Assembly: GCA_013360185.1 (NCBI GenBank) | Contig: JABWCO010000015.1 | Span: 1 to 40,148, forward strand | Reading direction: 5' to 3' | Source of the DNA: Bdellovibrio sp. | GTDB lineage: Bacteria; Bdellovibrionota; Bdellovibrionia; Bdellovibrionales; Bdellovibrionaceae | Length of the DNA: 40,148 nt | Shown here: piece after piece, positions 1 through 8,500 of the stretch | Layout: the number at the start of each line of letters is the position of its first letter | How positions within the stretch are numbered: the first letter of the stretch is position 1 | Translations under genes and position numbers: made by a program | The notes under the pieces: generated by a model | The model's database searches: none | Seen by the model: only the letters and a program-made list of their open reading frames with translations | Told to the model about the DNA's origin: nothing

Positions 1-9
1 TAATGGCCT

Positions 10-783
10 ATGGAAGAAATGAACCTCCCCCACTTTGAAAATGCGACTCAGCTGTTACAGGATGAACTGGCGCAACGGAAACAGCGCAACCCGCGCTATT
101 CGCTGCGGGCCTTTGCTCAGAACTTGAGCATCAGCCCTGCGCAACTGTCCCAGCTACTTTCTGGAAAAAGAACTTACACCCCAGAAATGGTGAGTCAAAT
201 CGCCAAGGGCCTGCATCTTTCACCGGAACAAGAACGTTATCTTTTAACGCAAACAATTTTAGGCAAGTCCCAGCCCCTCCCGAGTGAAGTGGACAAGCGC
301 CAACTGATCGAAGACGAATTCCGCCTGATTTCAGATTGGTATCACTTTGCAATTTTAAGTCTGAGTAAAATTAAAAATGCCAAGACAGATCCCTTCTGGA
401 TTTCTGATCGTTTGGGTATCACTGTGGTTGAAGCCCGCGAAGCTTTAGATCGTCTGCGCCGTTTAAAGATCATTGATGATGGAAAGGTATTAAAACAGAT
501 CGCAGCGCCACTAAATGCTGCTTCAGAAGTACCTTCCCGGGCTATTCAGGGTTATCACCATCAGGTTTTGAATATGGCGATGGAAAAGTTGCCAGTGACA
601 CCGCTTAATAAACGCGATTATTCAGCGATCACATTTGCCGCTGATGCCACAAAGATTCCCGAAGCGCGCAAGATGATTGAAAGTTTTCAAGATCGTCTTT
701 CGGAGTTTTTGCAAACTCCGAATGCCAAAGAAGTTTTTATTATGTCATGTCAGTTATTTTCCTTAGAGAGGAACTCCCTGTGA
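10..783 (+). CDS. TIGR02147-family (DUF4423-like) regulatory protein
   Basis: A 257-residue protein of the TIGR02147/DUF4423 type, a family found mainly in Bdellovibrio and Fibrobacter. Residues about 30-80 form a Cro/CI-like helix-turn-helix (SLRAFAQNLSISPAQLSQLL, then SGKRTYTPEMVSQIAKGL), which predicts DNA binding. The remainder is a helical region (YHFAILSLS, WISDRLGI, ALDRLRRLKII) that looks like a second winged-helix segment. An in-frame TAA sits at 1-3, so the gene is complete. It could start at 10 or at the internal ATG at 19. The stop codon overlaps the GTG start of the next gene, so the regulator is translationally coupled to two envelope genes. Family function is not biochemically established; transcription control is inferred from the HTH. 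Confidence 0.8.
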   Translation: MEEMNLPHFENATQLLQDELAQRKQRNPRYSLRAFAQNLSISPAQLSQLLSGKRTYTPEMVSQIAKGLHLSPEQERYLLTQTILGKSQPLPSEVDKRQLIEDEFRLISDWYHFAILSLSKIKNAKTDPFWISDRLGITVVEAREALDRLRRLKIIDDGKVLKQIAAPLNAASEVPSRAIQGYHHQVLNMAMEKLPVTPLNKRDYSAITFAADATKIPEARKMIESFQDRLSEFLQTPNAKEVFIMSCQLFSLERNSL

Positions 784-1457
784 AAAAGTCACTCTTAGCT
801 TTATGCCTTATGGTCTCTGCTTGCGCATCCAAAGAACTGCCCGTCAACGGGCGTTTAATTTCTAAAACAAGCTCGGCGAACATGACGGCCACCGCTCAAG
901 TCATTAACGAATACTCGGATGACTATAACATTCTTTTACAAATTAATTTCCAAAGCCATGATGGCCGCTGGGTCCGCGTGGAAAAAGCAGAGCTGGATCT
1001 TTCAAGCTCTGATGGTGCTCCTTTTAATATTATTGTGGGCAAAGACCTGGTGACCTGGGCCGAAGCGAAAGCTGAAGAAAAACGTATGAAGACACACACC
1101 CAAAGTGTCACCACCATGGGTGTTGCCCTGGCCGGAGGTGCTTTAGCTATTGCCGGGATTCTTAGTGACAGCAAAGAGCTGACCGCCGCGGGAGCTGCGA
1201 CTTATGCCGGTGCTGCGGGATACTCGACCTATGCAGGATATAAAGAAATGCAAGGGAACGCCCAAGGAGTTAAGAAAGTTCCGGAAACACACCTGTATTC
1301 ACCTTTCAGTGTGCCATCTATGGCTTTAGTAAAACGTTGGGTTTTAGTGAATGCACCTACAGGCCGCATTGGTCGAATAGCAAAATTAAATTTAACAACA
1401 GTTGAAGGCGAAACTTTCACCTATCATCTGAACTTAACCCCTTCTGTGGCGAACTAA
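780..1457 (+). CDS. Putative lipoprotein, function unknown
   Basis: The start is a GTG at 780 that overlaps the TGA of the upstream regulator (GTGA) and follows a purine-rich RBS (AGAGAGGAA, about 768-776). The 225-residue product opens with a lipoprotein signal, VKKSLLALCLMVSACASKE, with lipobox VSAC. After a beta-rich stretch there is a glycine/alanine-rich hydrophobic segment around residues 110-160 (MGVALAGGALAIAGIL and AAGAATYAGAAGYSTYAGY) that may insert in or lie on a membrane. I do not recognise the family. It is the middle gene of a three-gene operon. An ATG further upstream in the same frame would place the N-terminus inside the regulator gene and spoil the signal peptide, so I reject it. 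Confidence 0.72.
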   Translation: MKKSLLALCLMVSACASKELPVNGRLISKTSSANMTATAQVINEYSDDYNILLQINFQSHDGRWVRVEKAELDLSSSDGAPFNIIVGKDLVTWAEAKAEEKRMKTHTQSVTTMGVALAGGALAIAGILSDSKELTAAGAATYAGAAGYSTYAGYKEMQGNAQGVKKVPETHLYSPFSVPSMALVKRWVLVNAPTGRIGRIAKLNLTTVEGETFTYHLNLTPSVAN

Positions 1458-1458
1458 T

Positions 1459-2076
1459 ATGAAACGACTTGTACTGCTTACTTTTCTTTTCAGCACCTAT
1501 ACATTGGCCAGCGGCAATCGCGTGGGTAACGGCGGCAACGTCGTCACCTGCGCAGACAAAACAGAACTTTTAGATTTTGTGGAGTCTAATTTACCTTTGA
1601 TGGCCGCGAAACCTGAGCACTCGTACAAAGAAATCATTGCGGAGGTTTTAACGAATTTAAAACGCTTAAGCCCTTTGCAAGCAGAACAGTACACCCGCAG
1701 AGCCACCCTTTTTGCTGACGATACAGAATTTAAAAATGGAATTTCTTTGGTCAACGTGCCTGACTCTAAACACGTCTTTAAACCTGAAGATAAGACTTGC
1801 GAAGTACGCCAGATTGCCATTCGTCGCAATGAGGCCTCGGTGGTTACGAAAAGATTCGTGATCGATGAAAAGTTATGGAAGAAACTTTCAGAACGCGACA
1901 AGGCTGGTTTGATTTTACACGAAATTATCTATGAACACTTGTTCAAACTGGGCGAAGAAGATTCCGTTAAAGCCCGCTCCATCAATGCTTATATCTTTAG
2001 CGATAAAGCCTTTCAAGACGGGCCAGAAACATATTGGAAAATGATTAAAGACTTTAAGCTGCCAATTTATCGTTAA
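1459..2076 (+). CDS. Secreted protein with GNGGNVV and HExxYEH motifs
   Basis: A 205-residue protein starting one base after the preceding stop, with no strong RBS, which suggests coupling. An N-terminal signal peptide (MKRLVLLTFLFSTYTLA) is followed at once by RVGNGGNVVTC. To my memory this Gly-rich opening recurs in secreted proteins of Bdellovibrio. Around residues 154-160 is H-E-I-I-Y-E-H, which resembles a metal-binding HExxxxH arrangement but is not a classical HExxH zincin motif. Cysteines at about 31 and 114 could form a disulfide. It is probably periplasmic or exported. Protease activity is only a possibility. It ends about 38 bp before the convergent Rrf2 gene. Confidence 0.7.
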   Translation: MKRLVLLTFLFSTYTLASGNRVGNGGNVVTCADKTELLDFVESNLPLMAAKPEHSYKEIIAEVLTNLKRLSPLQAEQYTRRATLFADDTEFKNGISLVNVPDSKHVFKPEDKTCEVRQIAIRRNEASVVTKRFVIDEKLWKKLSERDKAGLILHEIIYEHLFKLGEEDSVKARSINAYIFSDKAFQDGPETYWKMIKDFKLPIYR

Positions 2077-2114
2077 GATATCAGGGGGGAGCCCCAAAAT
2101 AGCGCAATGTTTTT

Positions 2115-2528
2115 CTATTTAATTCGTGCAGTGAGTTCAGAAAGACAGATGTTCGACATGTAGTTCATTGAGTTGTTTTCAATTCCATTAACCACATCAT
2201 CTAATAGCTTCCCCATGTTGCAGCTGACAACACATTGTTTCGAAGCCTCTTTATCCGGAGTCGCAATTAATTTTTTATCGCAGCAAACAGCCGCATAGAT
2301 ATCTTTTAAGGAAATCTCTTTCGGTGATTTTGCTAGCTTCACGCCGCCGGATTTTCCTTTGAAGGACTCTAGAAGACCTGCCTCTACAAGCTTCGCCAAT
2401 AAGCGGCGAATCACCGTCGGGTTGGTACGAATACTTCCCGCCAATTGCTCTGACGTCATCAGCTCACCTTTGTGGAAAGCTAAGGCTGTCATAATATGAA
2501 TAGATACAGAGAACCTTTGGTCGACCAT
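2115..2528 (-). CDS. Rrf2-family transcriptional regulator
   Basis: An Rrf2-type winged-helix regulator. The N-terminal MVDQRFSVSIHIMTALAFHKG, the recognition helix NPTVIRRLLAKLVEAGLLES and the wing KGKSGGVKLAKSPKEISLKDIY are typical. I choose the ATG at 2528 because family members begin exactly there. A longer form from 2546 adds six residues but its GAGG would abut the start codon. The C-terminal half has cysteines in AAVCCDKKL, KQCVVSCNMG and NICLS. Rrf2 proteins often use cysteines for an Fe-S cluster or redox sensing, but this spacing is not the IscR signature and is closer to the YwnA-like branch. It is divergent from a nitroreductase gene that it probably controls. Confidence 0.85.
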   Translation of the reverse strand: MVDQRFSVSIHIMTALAFHKGELMTSEQLAGSIRTNPTVIRRLLAKLVEAGLLESFKGKSGGVKLAKSPKEISLKDIYAAVCCDKKLIATPDKEASKQCVVSCNMGKLLDDVVNGIENNSMNYMSNICLSELTARIK

Positions 2529-2629
2529 ATCGAGATTATAACCCATCCTCGAAAAATAAACAATCTTAAGGACTTGGCCATATGACAGCCAGTTGTAAGT
2601 TAATTTCGGCTTAATTGTGCTTTTTACTG

Positions 2630-2658
2630 TTGCAATTAGATTCCAGATCTCTTATATT
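2630..2658 (+). promoter_or_regulatory. Sigma-70-like promoter of the nitroreductase gene
   Basis: TTGCAA at 2630-2635 and TATATT at 2653-2658 are separated by exactly 17 bp and lie 46 bp before the ATG at 2705. Just downstream, 2658-2676 holds a weak inverted repeat (TGTA-N11-TACA) that could be an operator for the divergent Rrf2 regulator. Confidence 0.55.
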
Positions 2659-2704
2659 GTACCTATATCTGTTACATTAACTTTTAGAATAGGAGTGGAT
2701 TCCA

Positions 2705-3346
2705 ATGAGCCACGCACAGATTAAAGACGCCCTTGATTGGCGTTATGCCACTAAGAAATACGATGCGACTAAAAAGATCTCTGCCCAAGACTGGGAGACG
2801 TTGGAACGGTCCCTTCACCTCGCACCCTCTTCTTATGGCATCCAGCCGTGGAGGTTCCTGGTCATTGAAAATCCCGAGGTCCGCGAAAAACTCAAGCCGG
2901 TCTCTTGGGGGCAAAGCCAGGTGACCGATGCCAGTCATTACGTCGTCTTTTTATATAAACCAGAAATCGATACGGCCTTCGTGCAGAAATATCTGGATCG
3001 TATCGTCGAAGTGCGCCAGATCCCGGCTCAGGGCTTGGATGGATTAAAAAACATGCTCATCGAGAATCTGGTCAAAGCTCCCGAAGAAAAAATTCGCACC
3101 TGGTCGCAACGACAAGCCTATATCGCTATGGGCTTTTTGTTACAAACAGCGGCGATGTTAAAAATCGATAGCACTCCCATGGAGGGCTTCGACCCGGCCG
3201 CCTATGATAAAATCCTAGGCCTTGAAGGTTCGGGCTGGAAGTCCGTCGCATCTGTGGCTTTGGGATACCGACATCCTGAAGACACCTTTCAAAGTCTCAA
3301 AAAAGTCCGCTTCCCTGAAGACACGGTCATTCAGTACGTGAAGTAG
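2705..3346 (+). CDS. NAD(P)H-dependent nitroreductase-family oxidoreductase
   Basis: A 213-residue flavoprotein of the nitroreductase superfamily (NfsB/YdgI-like), expected to use FMN and NAD(P)H to reduce nitro or quinone compounds in the cytoplasm. The N-terminal ALDWRYATKKYD carries the Arg that normally contacts the FMN phosphate. LAPSSYGIQPWRFLVI (about 37-52) is the second FMN-binding block, and MEGFDPAAYDKILGL (about 159-173) is the C-terminal conserved block. The start is supported by AGGAG at 2691-2695. A good promoter lies upstream and a strong hairpin downstream, so it is a single-gene unit. The divergent Rrf2 gene suggests redox or electrophile-responsive control. The physiological substrate cannot be told from sequence. 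Confidence 0.9.
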   Translation: MSHAQIKDALDWRYATKKYDATKKISAQDWETLERSLHLAPSSYGIQPWRFLVIENPEVREKLKPVSWGQSQVTDASHYVVFLYKPEIDTAFVQKYLDRIVEVRQIPAQGLDGLKNMLIENLVKAPEEKIRTWSQRQAYIAMGFLLQTAAMLKIDSTPMEGFDPAAYDKILGLEGSGWKSVASVALGYRHPEDTFQSLKKVRFPEDTVIQYVK

Positions 3347-3354
3347 GTCCCTTC

Positions 3355-3394
3355 AAAGCCTCGGTGCTACCCTCCTGCGCCGAGGCTTTTCTTT
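3355..3394 (+). terminator. Rho-independent terminator after the nitroreductase gene
   Basis: AAAGCCTCGG at 3355-3364 pairs with CCGAGGCTTT at 3380-3389, a 10-bp perfect stem, followed by TTCTTT. It abuts the stop codon of the convergent chemoreceptor gene and may serve both strands, although the U-tract is better on the plus strand. Confidence 0.8.
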
Positions 3395-4829
3395 ATGCCG
3401 CTTTTTCACCGTGCACAACCTTAGTTAATTCACTGACCAGATGATAAAGCTCGACACTCTGATGGCTTAGCTGTTCGGCTGTGGCTGAGGTTTCTTCTGC
3501 CGCCGCCGCATTGGACTGTGTGGCGGTATCTATTTGATTTGTGGCCGTCGAAATTTGTTTTAATCCCTGAGCCTGTTCGTTAGAAGAAGCAGAGATTTCT
3601 TGGTTCAACGCCGCAAGCTTCTGAATAACTTCAAAAACTTCTAGCATCGTTTTTTGACTAGTACCGACTAAGTGAACTCCCTTAGAAGTTTTTTCCGCAC
3701 TTTCTTTAATCAACTGACTAATTTCTTTCGCCGACTGTGCACTTCTTTGCGAAAGACTGCGCACGGCCTCTGCGACCACCGCAAAACCACGGCCCTGTTC
3801 CCCAGCTCGCGCAGCCTCTACAGCCGCATTTAACGCCAAAAGATTTGTCTGAAAGGCAATGTCATCAATCAAGCCAATTATGTTTTGAATATGCTGAGAG
3901 CTTTGGTCGATTTCTTGAATCGAACTTTGCAGTTCTTGCAGGCGCTCAGCCCACTGCTTGGAACTTTGAATGGCGACGGAACTTAAACTTTGAGCTTCCG
4001 AGGCACGAGCCGAATTCAAAGACACCTGACTGTTAATTTCTTCCAGCGACGCCACCGTTTCTTGCAACGAGGCCGCCCCTTGCATTGAGGCACTAGACAG
4101 CGCATGACTAGATTTTGACATCTCTTGGGAAGCGGAAGCCACATTTTGACCAGCCAAAGTAAGACTGTCAGAAATCTGCGTAAACGTTTTTTTAAGATTG
4201 CGACTTAAAAAGGCGGCGATAGCCACAGAGGCAAGAATCAAAAGCCCTGACAGGCCCAGAACCGTGCGATGCATTTTTTGGGAAAACATTTTTGCGTCAC
4301 TAACGGCCTTTTTGTTCGCTTCATTAAGAACGTTGCCCATATCCAACAGAATCTGGGTTAAATGATTCGATTGATCGACAGTCGCCGCCATCTTTTTAAT
4401 TAACTGGTCGTCTGGCTCAACCCCAATCTTTGCAACAATATTTAGGTATTGCTCGCGTAAGGGATGCCAAACTTTTACGAACTGGTTCAGATTCTTTTTA
4501 TTTGCTTCCACGAGTCCGATCGCTTCTAAATTTGCCAAACTTTTTTCCATCTCCGTAAAGCGTGTGCTAATTTCACCTGCCAATCGAGTTCGTTCCTGGG
4601 GGTCATTCACAGAAATATCCTGCCAAATCAAACGAACCAGAGCATTGGTGTGAATACGCGCCTCACCGATTAGCTGGGTAATTGGAATACGCTTTTCACT
4701 CAACCCCTTGATCGTGACATCGGCCGAAGAAATCCCGTGCAACGCCAAGAAACTTGCCATCACCAAACCTAAAAGAGGAACTCCAGCTAAAATCGCAAGT
4801 TTGGCGCTCATACTCGTAAAGAGTTTCAT
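3393..4829 (-). CDS. Methyl-accepting chemotaxis protein
   Basis: A 478-residue chemoreceptor. TM1 spans about 9-31 and TM2 about 189-208. The region between is a mostly helical periplasmic domain like the four-helix-bundle MCP ligand domain. The linker after TM2 ([15 protein letters not shown]) is short for a HAMP domain. The cytoplasmic signalling tip is unmistakable at 318-370: [38 protein letters not shown] and [15 protein letters not shown]. There is no C-terminal CheR/CheB-docking pentapeptide; it ends VVHGEKAA. The start is backed by a GAAGGTG RBS just upstream. The ligand is unknown. It should couple through CheW/CheA to flagellar or other motility control. A FliA-like promoter sits just upstream. 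Confidence 0.95.
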   Translation of the reverse strand: MKLFTSMSAKLAILAGVPLLGLVMASFLALHGISSADVTIKGLSEKRIPITQLIGEARIHTNALVRLIWQDISVNDPQERTRLAGEISTRFTEMEKSLANLEAIGLVEANKKNLNQFVKVWHPLREQYLNIVAKIGVEPDDQLIKKMAATVDQSNHLTQILLDMGNVLNEANKKAVSDAKMFSQKMHRTVLGLSGLLILASVAIAAFLSRNLKKTFTQISDSLTLAGQNVASASQEMSKSSHALSSASMQGAASLQETVASLEEINSQVSLNSARASEAQSLSSVAIQSSKQWAERLQELQSSIQEIDQSSQHIQNIIGLIDDIAFQTNLLALNAAVEAARAGEQGRGFAVVAEAVRSLSQRSAQSAKEISQLIKESAEKTSKGVHLVGTSQKTMLEVFEVIQKLAALNQEISASSNEQAQGLKQISTATNQIDTATQSNAAAAEETSATAEQLSHQSVELYHLVSELTKVVHGEKAA

Positions 4830-4867
4830 ATTTCACCTTCTCAATAAAATTTCGTTTTCTGGGGAGT

Positions 4868-4892
4868 ATATCGGCGGGGCTGAACAACTTTA
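4868..4892 (-). promoter_or_regulatory. FliA (sigma-28)-like promoter of the chemoreceptor gene
   Basis: Read on the minus strand: TAAA (4892-4889), a 13-bp gap, then GCCGATAT (4875-4868), 38 bp before the ATG. The -10 matches the FliA consensus GCCGATAA at 7 of 8 positions. The gap is two shorter than the usual 15, so the call is tentative. Chemoreceptor genes are classic FliA targets. Confidence 0.45.
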
Positions 4893-5057
4893 GAGCTTCA
4901 TTTGGCGGAATAATGCGAGAATATGATCCCGATCAAGAAAAAAATAATAGATAAGAGGTAAAAACTTATTTTTGTTTCATTTAATACAAACGATAATGCC
5001 ACGTCCTGGAACAGTTCAATTTTTCCCGACAAAGAAATCACCTTTGTCCTGAACCGG

Positions 5058-5498
5058 TCAAAGTCTTAACATGCACAAAAAACTCTCAGGCTTTTTGCGG
5101 TACTCTTTGAGTCGTTCCTGCAAAAACTTAGGCGCAAAAGACTCGTCGATGGTTTTAAATCCGATCGCTCCGTAGAACGCTCCAAGATGTCCATATGGCA
5201 GGCAATAGGTATCTCGGATATGATTTTTATTCAGATAGCTTTGAAACTCTTGCAGCAAAAGACGACCAATTCCGTGGCGACGCTGATCTTCGCGAATCAT
5301 CATACTTCTTAACATCGAGGTATTTTCTTCTTCGCAGAATCTTACGGCCCCGACCACTTCCGTATTTTTAAAGGCGATGAAAAAAAGATCTGTGTCGCGA
5401 GCCAAGGCTTTGCCAGACTGACTTTGATAAAAAGGATTCACAATAGCAGAGGCTTCGTGGCCGGGAATAGTTTTGATTTCTATAGGTATTGCCGCCAC
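5058..5498 (-). CDS. GNAT-family N-acetyltransferase
   Basis: A GCN5-related acetyltransferase of about 146 residues. The acetyl-CoA pyrophosphate loop is visible as MIREDQRRHGIGRLLLQEF (R-x-x-G-x-G/A). It is preceded by beta-4 (MLRSM) and followed by the usual C-terminal fold (GHLGAFYGAIGFKTI). I place the start at GTG 5498, with AAAGGGGC a few bases upstream. An in-frame GTG at 5534 would begin inside the loop of the smc terminator hairpin and is unlikely. It lies just downstream of smc on the same strand but beyond that terminator. The substrate is unknown; small molecule or protein N-terminus are both possible. Confidence 0.82.
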   Translation of the reverse strand: MAAIPIEIKTIPGHEASAIVNPFYQSQSGKALARDTDLFFIAFKNTEVVGAVRFCEEENTSMLRSMMIREDQRRHGIGRLLLQEFQSYLNKNHIRDTYCLPYGHLGAFYGAIGFKTIDESFAPKFLQERLKEYRKKPESFLCMLRL

Positions 5499-5510
5499 TT
5501 TCGCCCCTTT

Positions 5511-5540
5511 AAAATAAAAACCCCGAATTTTCACTCGGGG
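5511..5540 (-). terminator. Rho-independent terminator of smc
   Basis: On the minus strand CCCCGA (5540-5535) pairs with TCGGGG (5526-5521) around an 8-nt loop, followed by TTTTTATTTT (5520-5511). It ends about 32 bp after the smc stop and separates smc from the acetyltransferase gene. Confidence 0.85.
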
Positions 5541-5572
5541 TTTTCGTTATTAAGACTATTTTTTCAAAAAGA

Positions 5573-8500
5573 TTACTTAATGTCTTCTAAAGAAACAGAA
5601 ACCATCGTCGATACACCACGCTCTTGCATAGTCACGCCGTAAAGTTTCTTCGCCACTTCCATCGTGTGTTTGTTATGCGTAACTACGATGATTTGTGAAC
5701 GTTTTGCCATCTCACGAACAAGGTCGTTGAAACGGAATACGTTGGCATCATCAAGTGGCGCATCAACCTCATCCAGTAAGCAATACGGAGAAGGTTTCAC
5801 TAGGAAGATCGAGAACACAAGGGCTACCGCTGTTAACGCTTTTTCGCCACCTGACATCAAAGACACGTTTTGCGTCTTTTTGCCCGGAGGACGTGCAATA
5901 ATTTCGATACCCGCTTCGTTCTTTTCAGTTTCTTCAACAAGCTCTAACCAAGCTTCACCGCCACCGAATAGAACCGGGAATACGCGAGTGAAACGGTCAT
6001 TAACCAAGTCGAATGTTTCTTTGAAACGTTTAGAACAAATTCTGTTAATACGATCGATCACTTTACGAAGCTGCTCTTTGGCTTCCGTCAAATCAGCGTG
6101 CTGTTTCGTTAAGAACTCATAACGCTGAGCTGTTTCTTCGTACTCTTCAATCGCAGACAAGTTCACTTCACCGATCTTCGCCAATTTTTCACGAAGTTCT
6201 TTAAGTTCTGTGTCTGCTGCTGCAAAGTCACCTTCCCGGTCCGCGTATTTTTCAACAACGTCCGGAAGATTCAGCATGTAACGTTCACGCACTTGATCGA
6301 TCAAGTACTGTTCTTTCATCTTAGCTTGTTCAAGCTTCAATTGAGAATCGTTCATTTTGTGCTGACGTTCATTGCGTGCACGTTGTGAAGACATAGCTTG
6401 GTCTTCGATTTCGCGTGCTGTTTCTGACATCAACTCGTAATCATTTTTCGTACGCGCGACTTGAAGTTTCAAACCTTCGACTTCATTCACTAAACGTTCG
6501 AATTCGATTTTCTTTTCTTCCAAAGTCATTTGGCTCTCAGTCATCTGAGAGTTATAACCTTGGGCTTCTTCAGACATTCTGGTCAATTGGCTTTCCAAAT
6601 CACCTAGTGATTTCGTCACCATTTCAAGCTGTCTTAGAACGCCTTGGTATTCTTGCGTTTTTGAAGCGGACTTCACTTGCAGATCTGTCACTTCCGCTTG
6701 CAAGCCATCAAAGCCTTGGCGGATTGTATTGAACTCAGACGTTAAAGTTTCTACTTCCATTTCTAGAAGAGTTTTCTTTTCGCGAGCTTCCAATAAAGCC
6801 GTATTTAGTTCTTCAAGTTTTTGTTCTTGAAGTTCTACTTGTTCAGTAATTTTTTTAAGTTCACGTTCTTGACGTTCAACCGCTTGCTGAGCATTGGCTA
6901 ATTCATTTTCACCACGCTCAAGATCCTTACGCAATTCTGTGACTTTGATTTCTTGTTCGATTTTGCGTTTTTGCGCGCCTTCGAAATCGTTCACAACGTT
7001 GTTCAATTGCTCTTCCGTTTTTTTCAACGAAGCTTGAGCCAATGCCAACTTACCAGCGAACTCTTGTTTTTTGTCTGACAATTCTTTGATTTCACGGCGA
7101 CGTTTTAAAACGCCAGAATCCGCAGATTCAGAAGAACCACCTGTCAAAACGCCGTCAGCCGTTAAAGTGTCCCCGTCTTGAGTTACGAAAGTCCAACCTT
7201 CGTAACGTGGGCGCAGAGCCAAGGCTGTGCGGATTGAGTCAACGATGACAACGCCATCTAAAAGATAAGCCACTGTGTTTTGGAATTTATCAGCTGCTTT
7301 AACAACGTCTTTTAAGATCGCCTGCACGCCCGACTCATTAGACGGAGCCTCAGAACGATGGAAGGAAAGACCTTTGTCGTTTGCTGATAAGAAGCTAGAA
7401 CGGCCGGATTTGTTTTCTTTCAAATGAGAAACGGCATCCACCGCAATGTTTGAATCAGAAGAAAGAAGCATTTGCAGGCGTGAACCCAAAGCAGCTTCCA
7501 TCGCCACTTCGTATTCAGCTGGAACTTCGACAACTTCAGAAACCGGCTGGAAGTGGTTCACCACAGAACCATCGGCCATCAATTCCTGAGTGCGAGTCTT
7601 TTGCCACAACATCACTTGCTTCACGCCTTCTTGGAAACCCTCGAAGTTGTTTTGCAAGTTTTCTAGACCGTACAAACGAGAAGCGACTTCGTTCAAAGAA
7701 TCTTTGAATTGATCGACTTCCAGTTTTTTCGTCGCGGCAGATTCCATCAAGACTTTCTTGTTGGCCTCAAATGAATCCACGTCGTTCGCCAAATCCAATT
7801 GCATTTGGCGTTCTTTTTCTAGTTCATTGAATACTTTTTTACGACGACCTTCGAACTCGACTTGTTTTTCACGCAATTCGTTTAAAACCAGTTGTTCGTT
7901 GTCTTGGCGTTCTGTGATGTCAGCGATTTGTGACGTCAAAGAATTGACTCGAGCATCTAAAGAAGACTCCGATTGTCCCACCGCGAACAATTCACGACGT
8001 TTTGTCGTCAAATCTTCGTCTACTTGAGAAATGCGAGAGTTGAAGTTTTGGTAGATGTCATTTTTTGTTGTGAATTGCGAAGTCAACGTTTCCGCTTCGT
8101 CTTTTAATTCTGCAACTTGCTCTTCTAAGCTGGCTTTATCACGAGCTAACAATTCTTGACGAGCTTGCTGCTCTTGCAAGATCGAACCCGTCATTTGTTC
8201 ATTACGACGAGCTTGTTCGATTTCGAAACGAAGTTCTTGGATCTCCATCTCTTTTTTCTGAACAGAAGATTGCTTTGTGAAGAACTCAGTTTGTTGTTCT
8301 TCCACCGCTTTTTCTTTTTCTAAGATTTGCAATTTCAGAACTTCAAGCTGCCCTTGCAAAGTCGATAGGTTCGATTCACCTTCGATTTCCATGCTTTGCG
8401 CTTCGTCAAAGATCGCTTGCGCTTCATCAGCCGCACGCTTTAATTCGATGTACTGAGCCGACGACAACCACAAATCCAAATCTTCGATTTGGTTTTTAAT

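Noticed and set aside
1915-1950. Zinc metalloprotease call for the secreted protein
   Set aside because: The motif is HEIIYEH, not HExxH, and no third ligand region could be identified by eye. It is recorded as a motif only.
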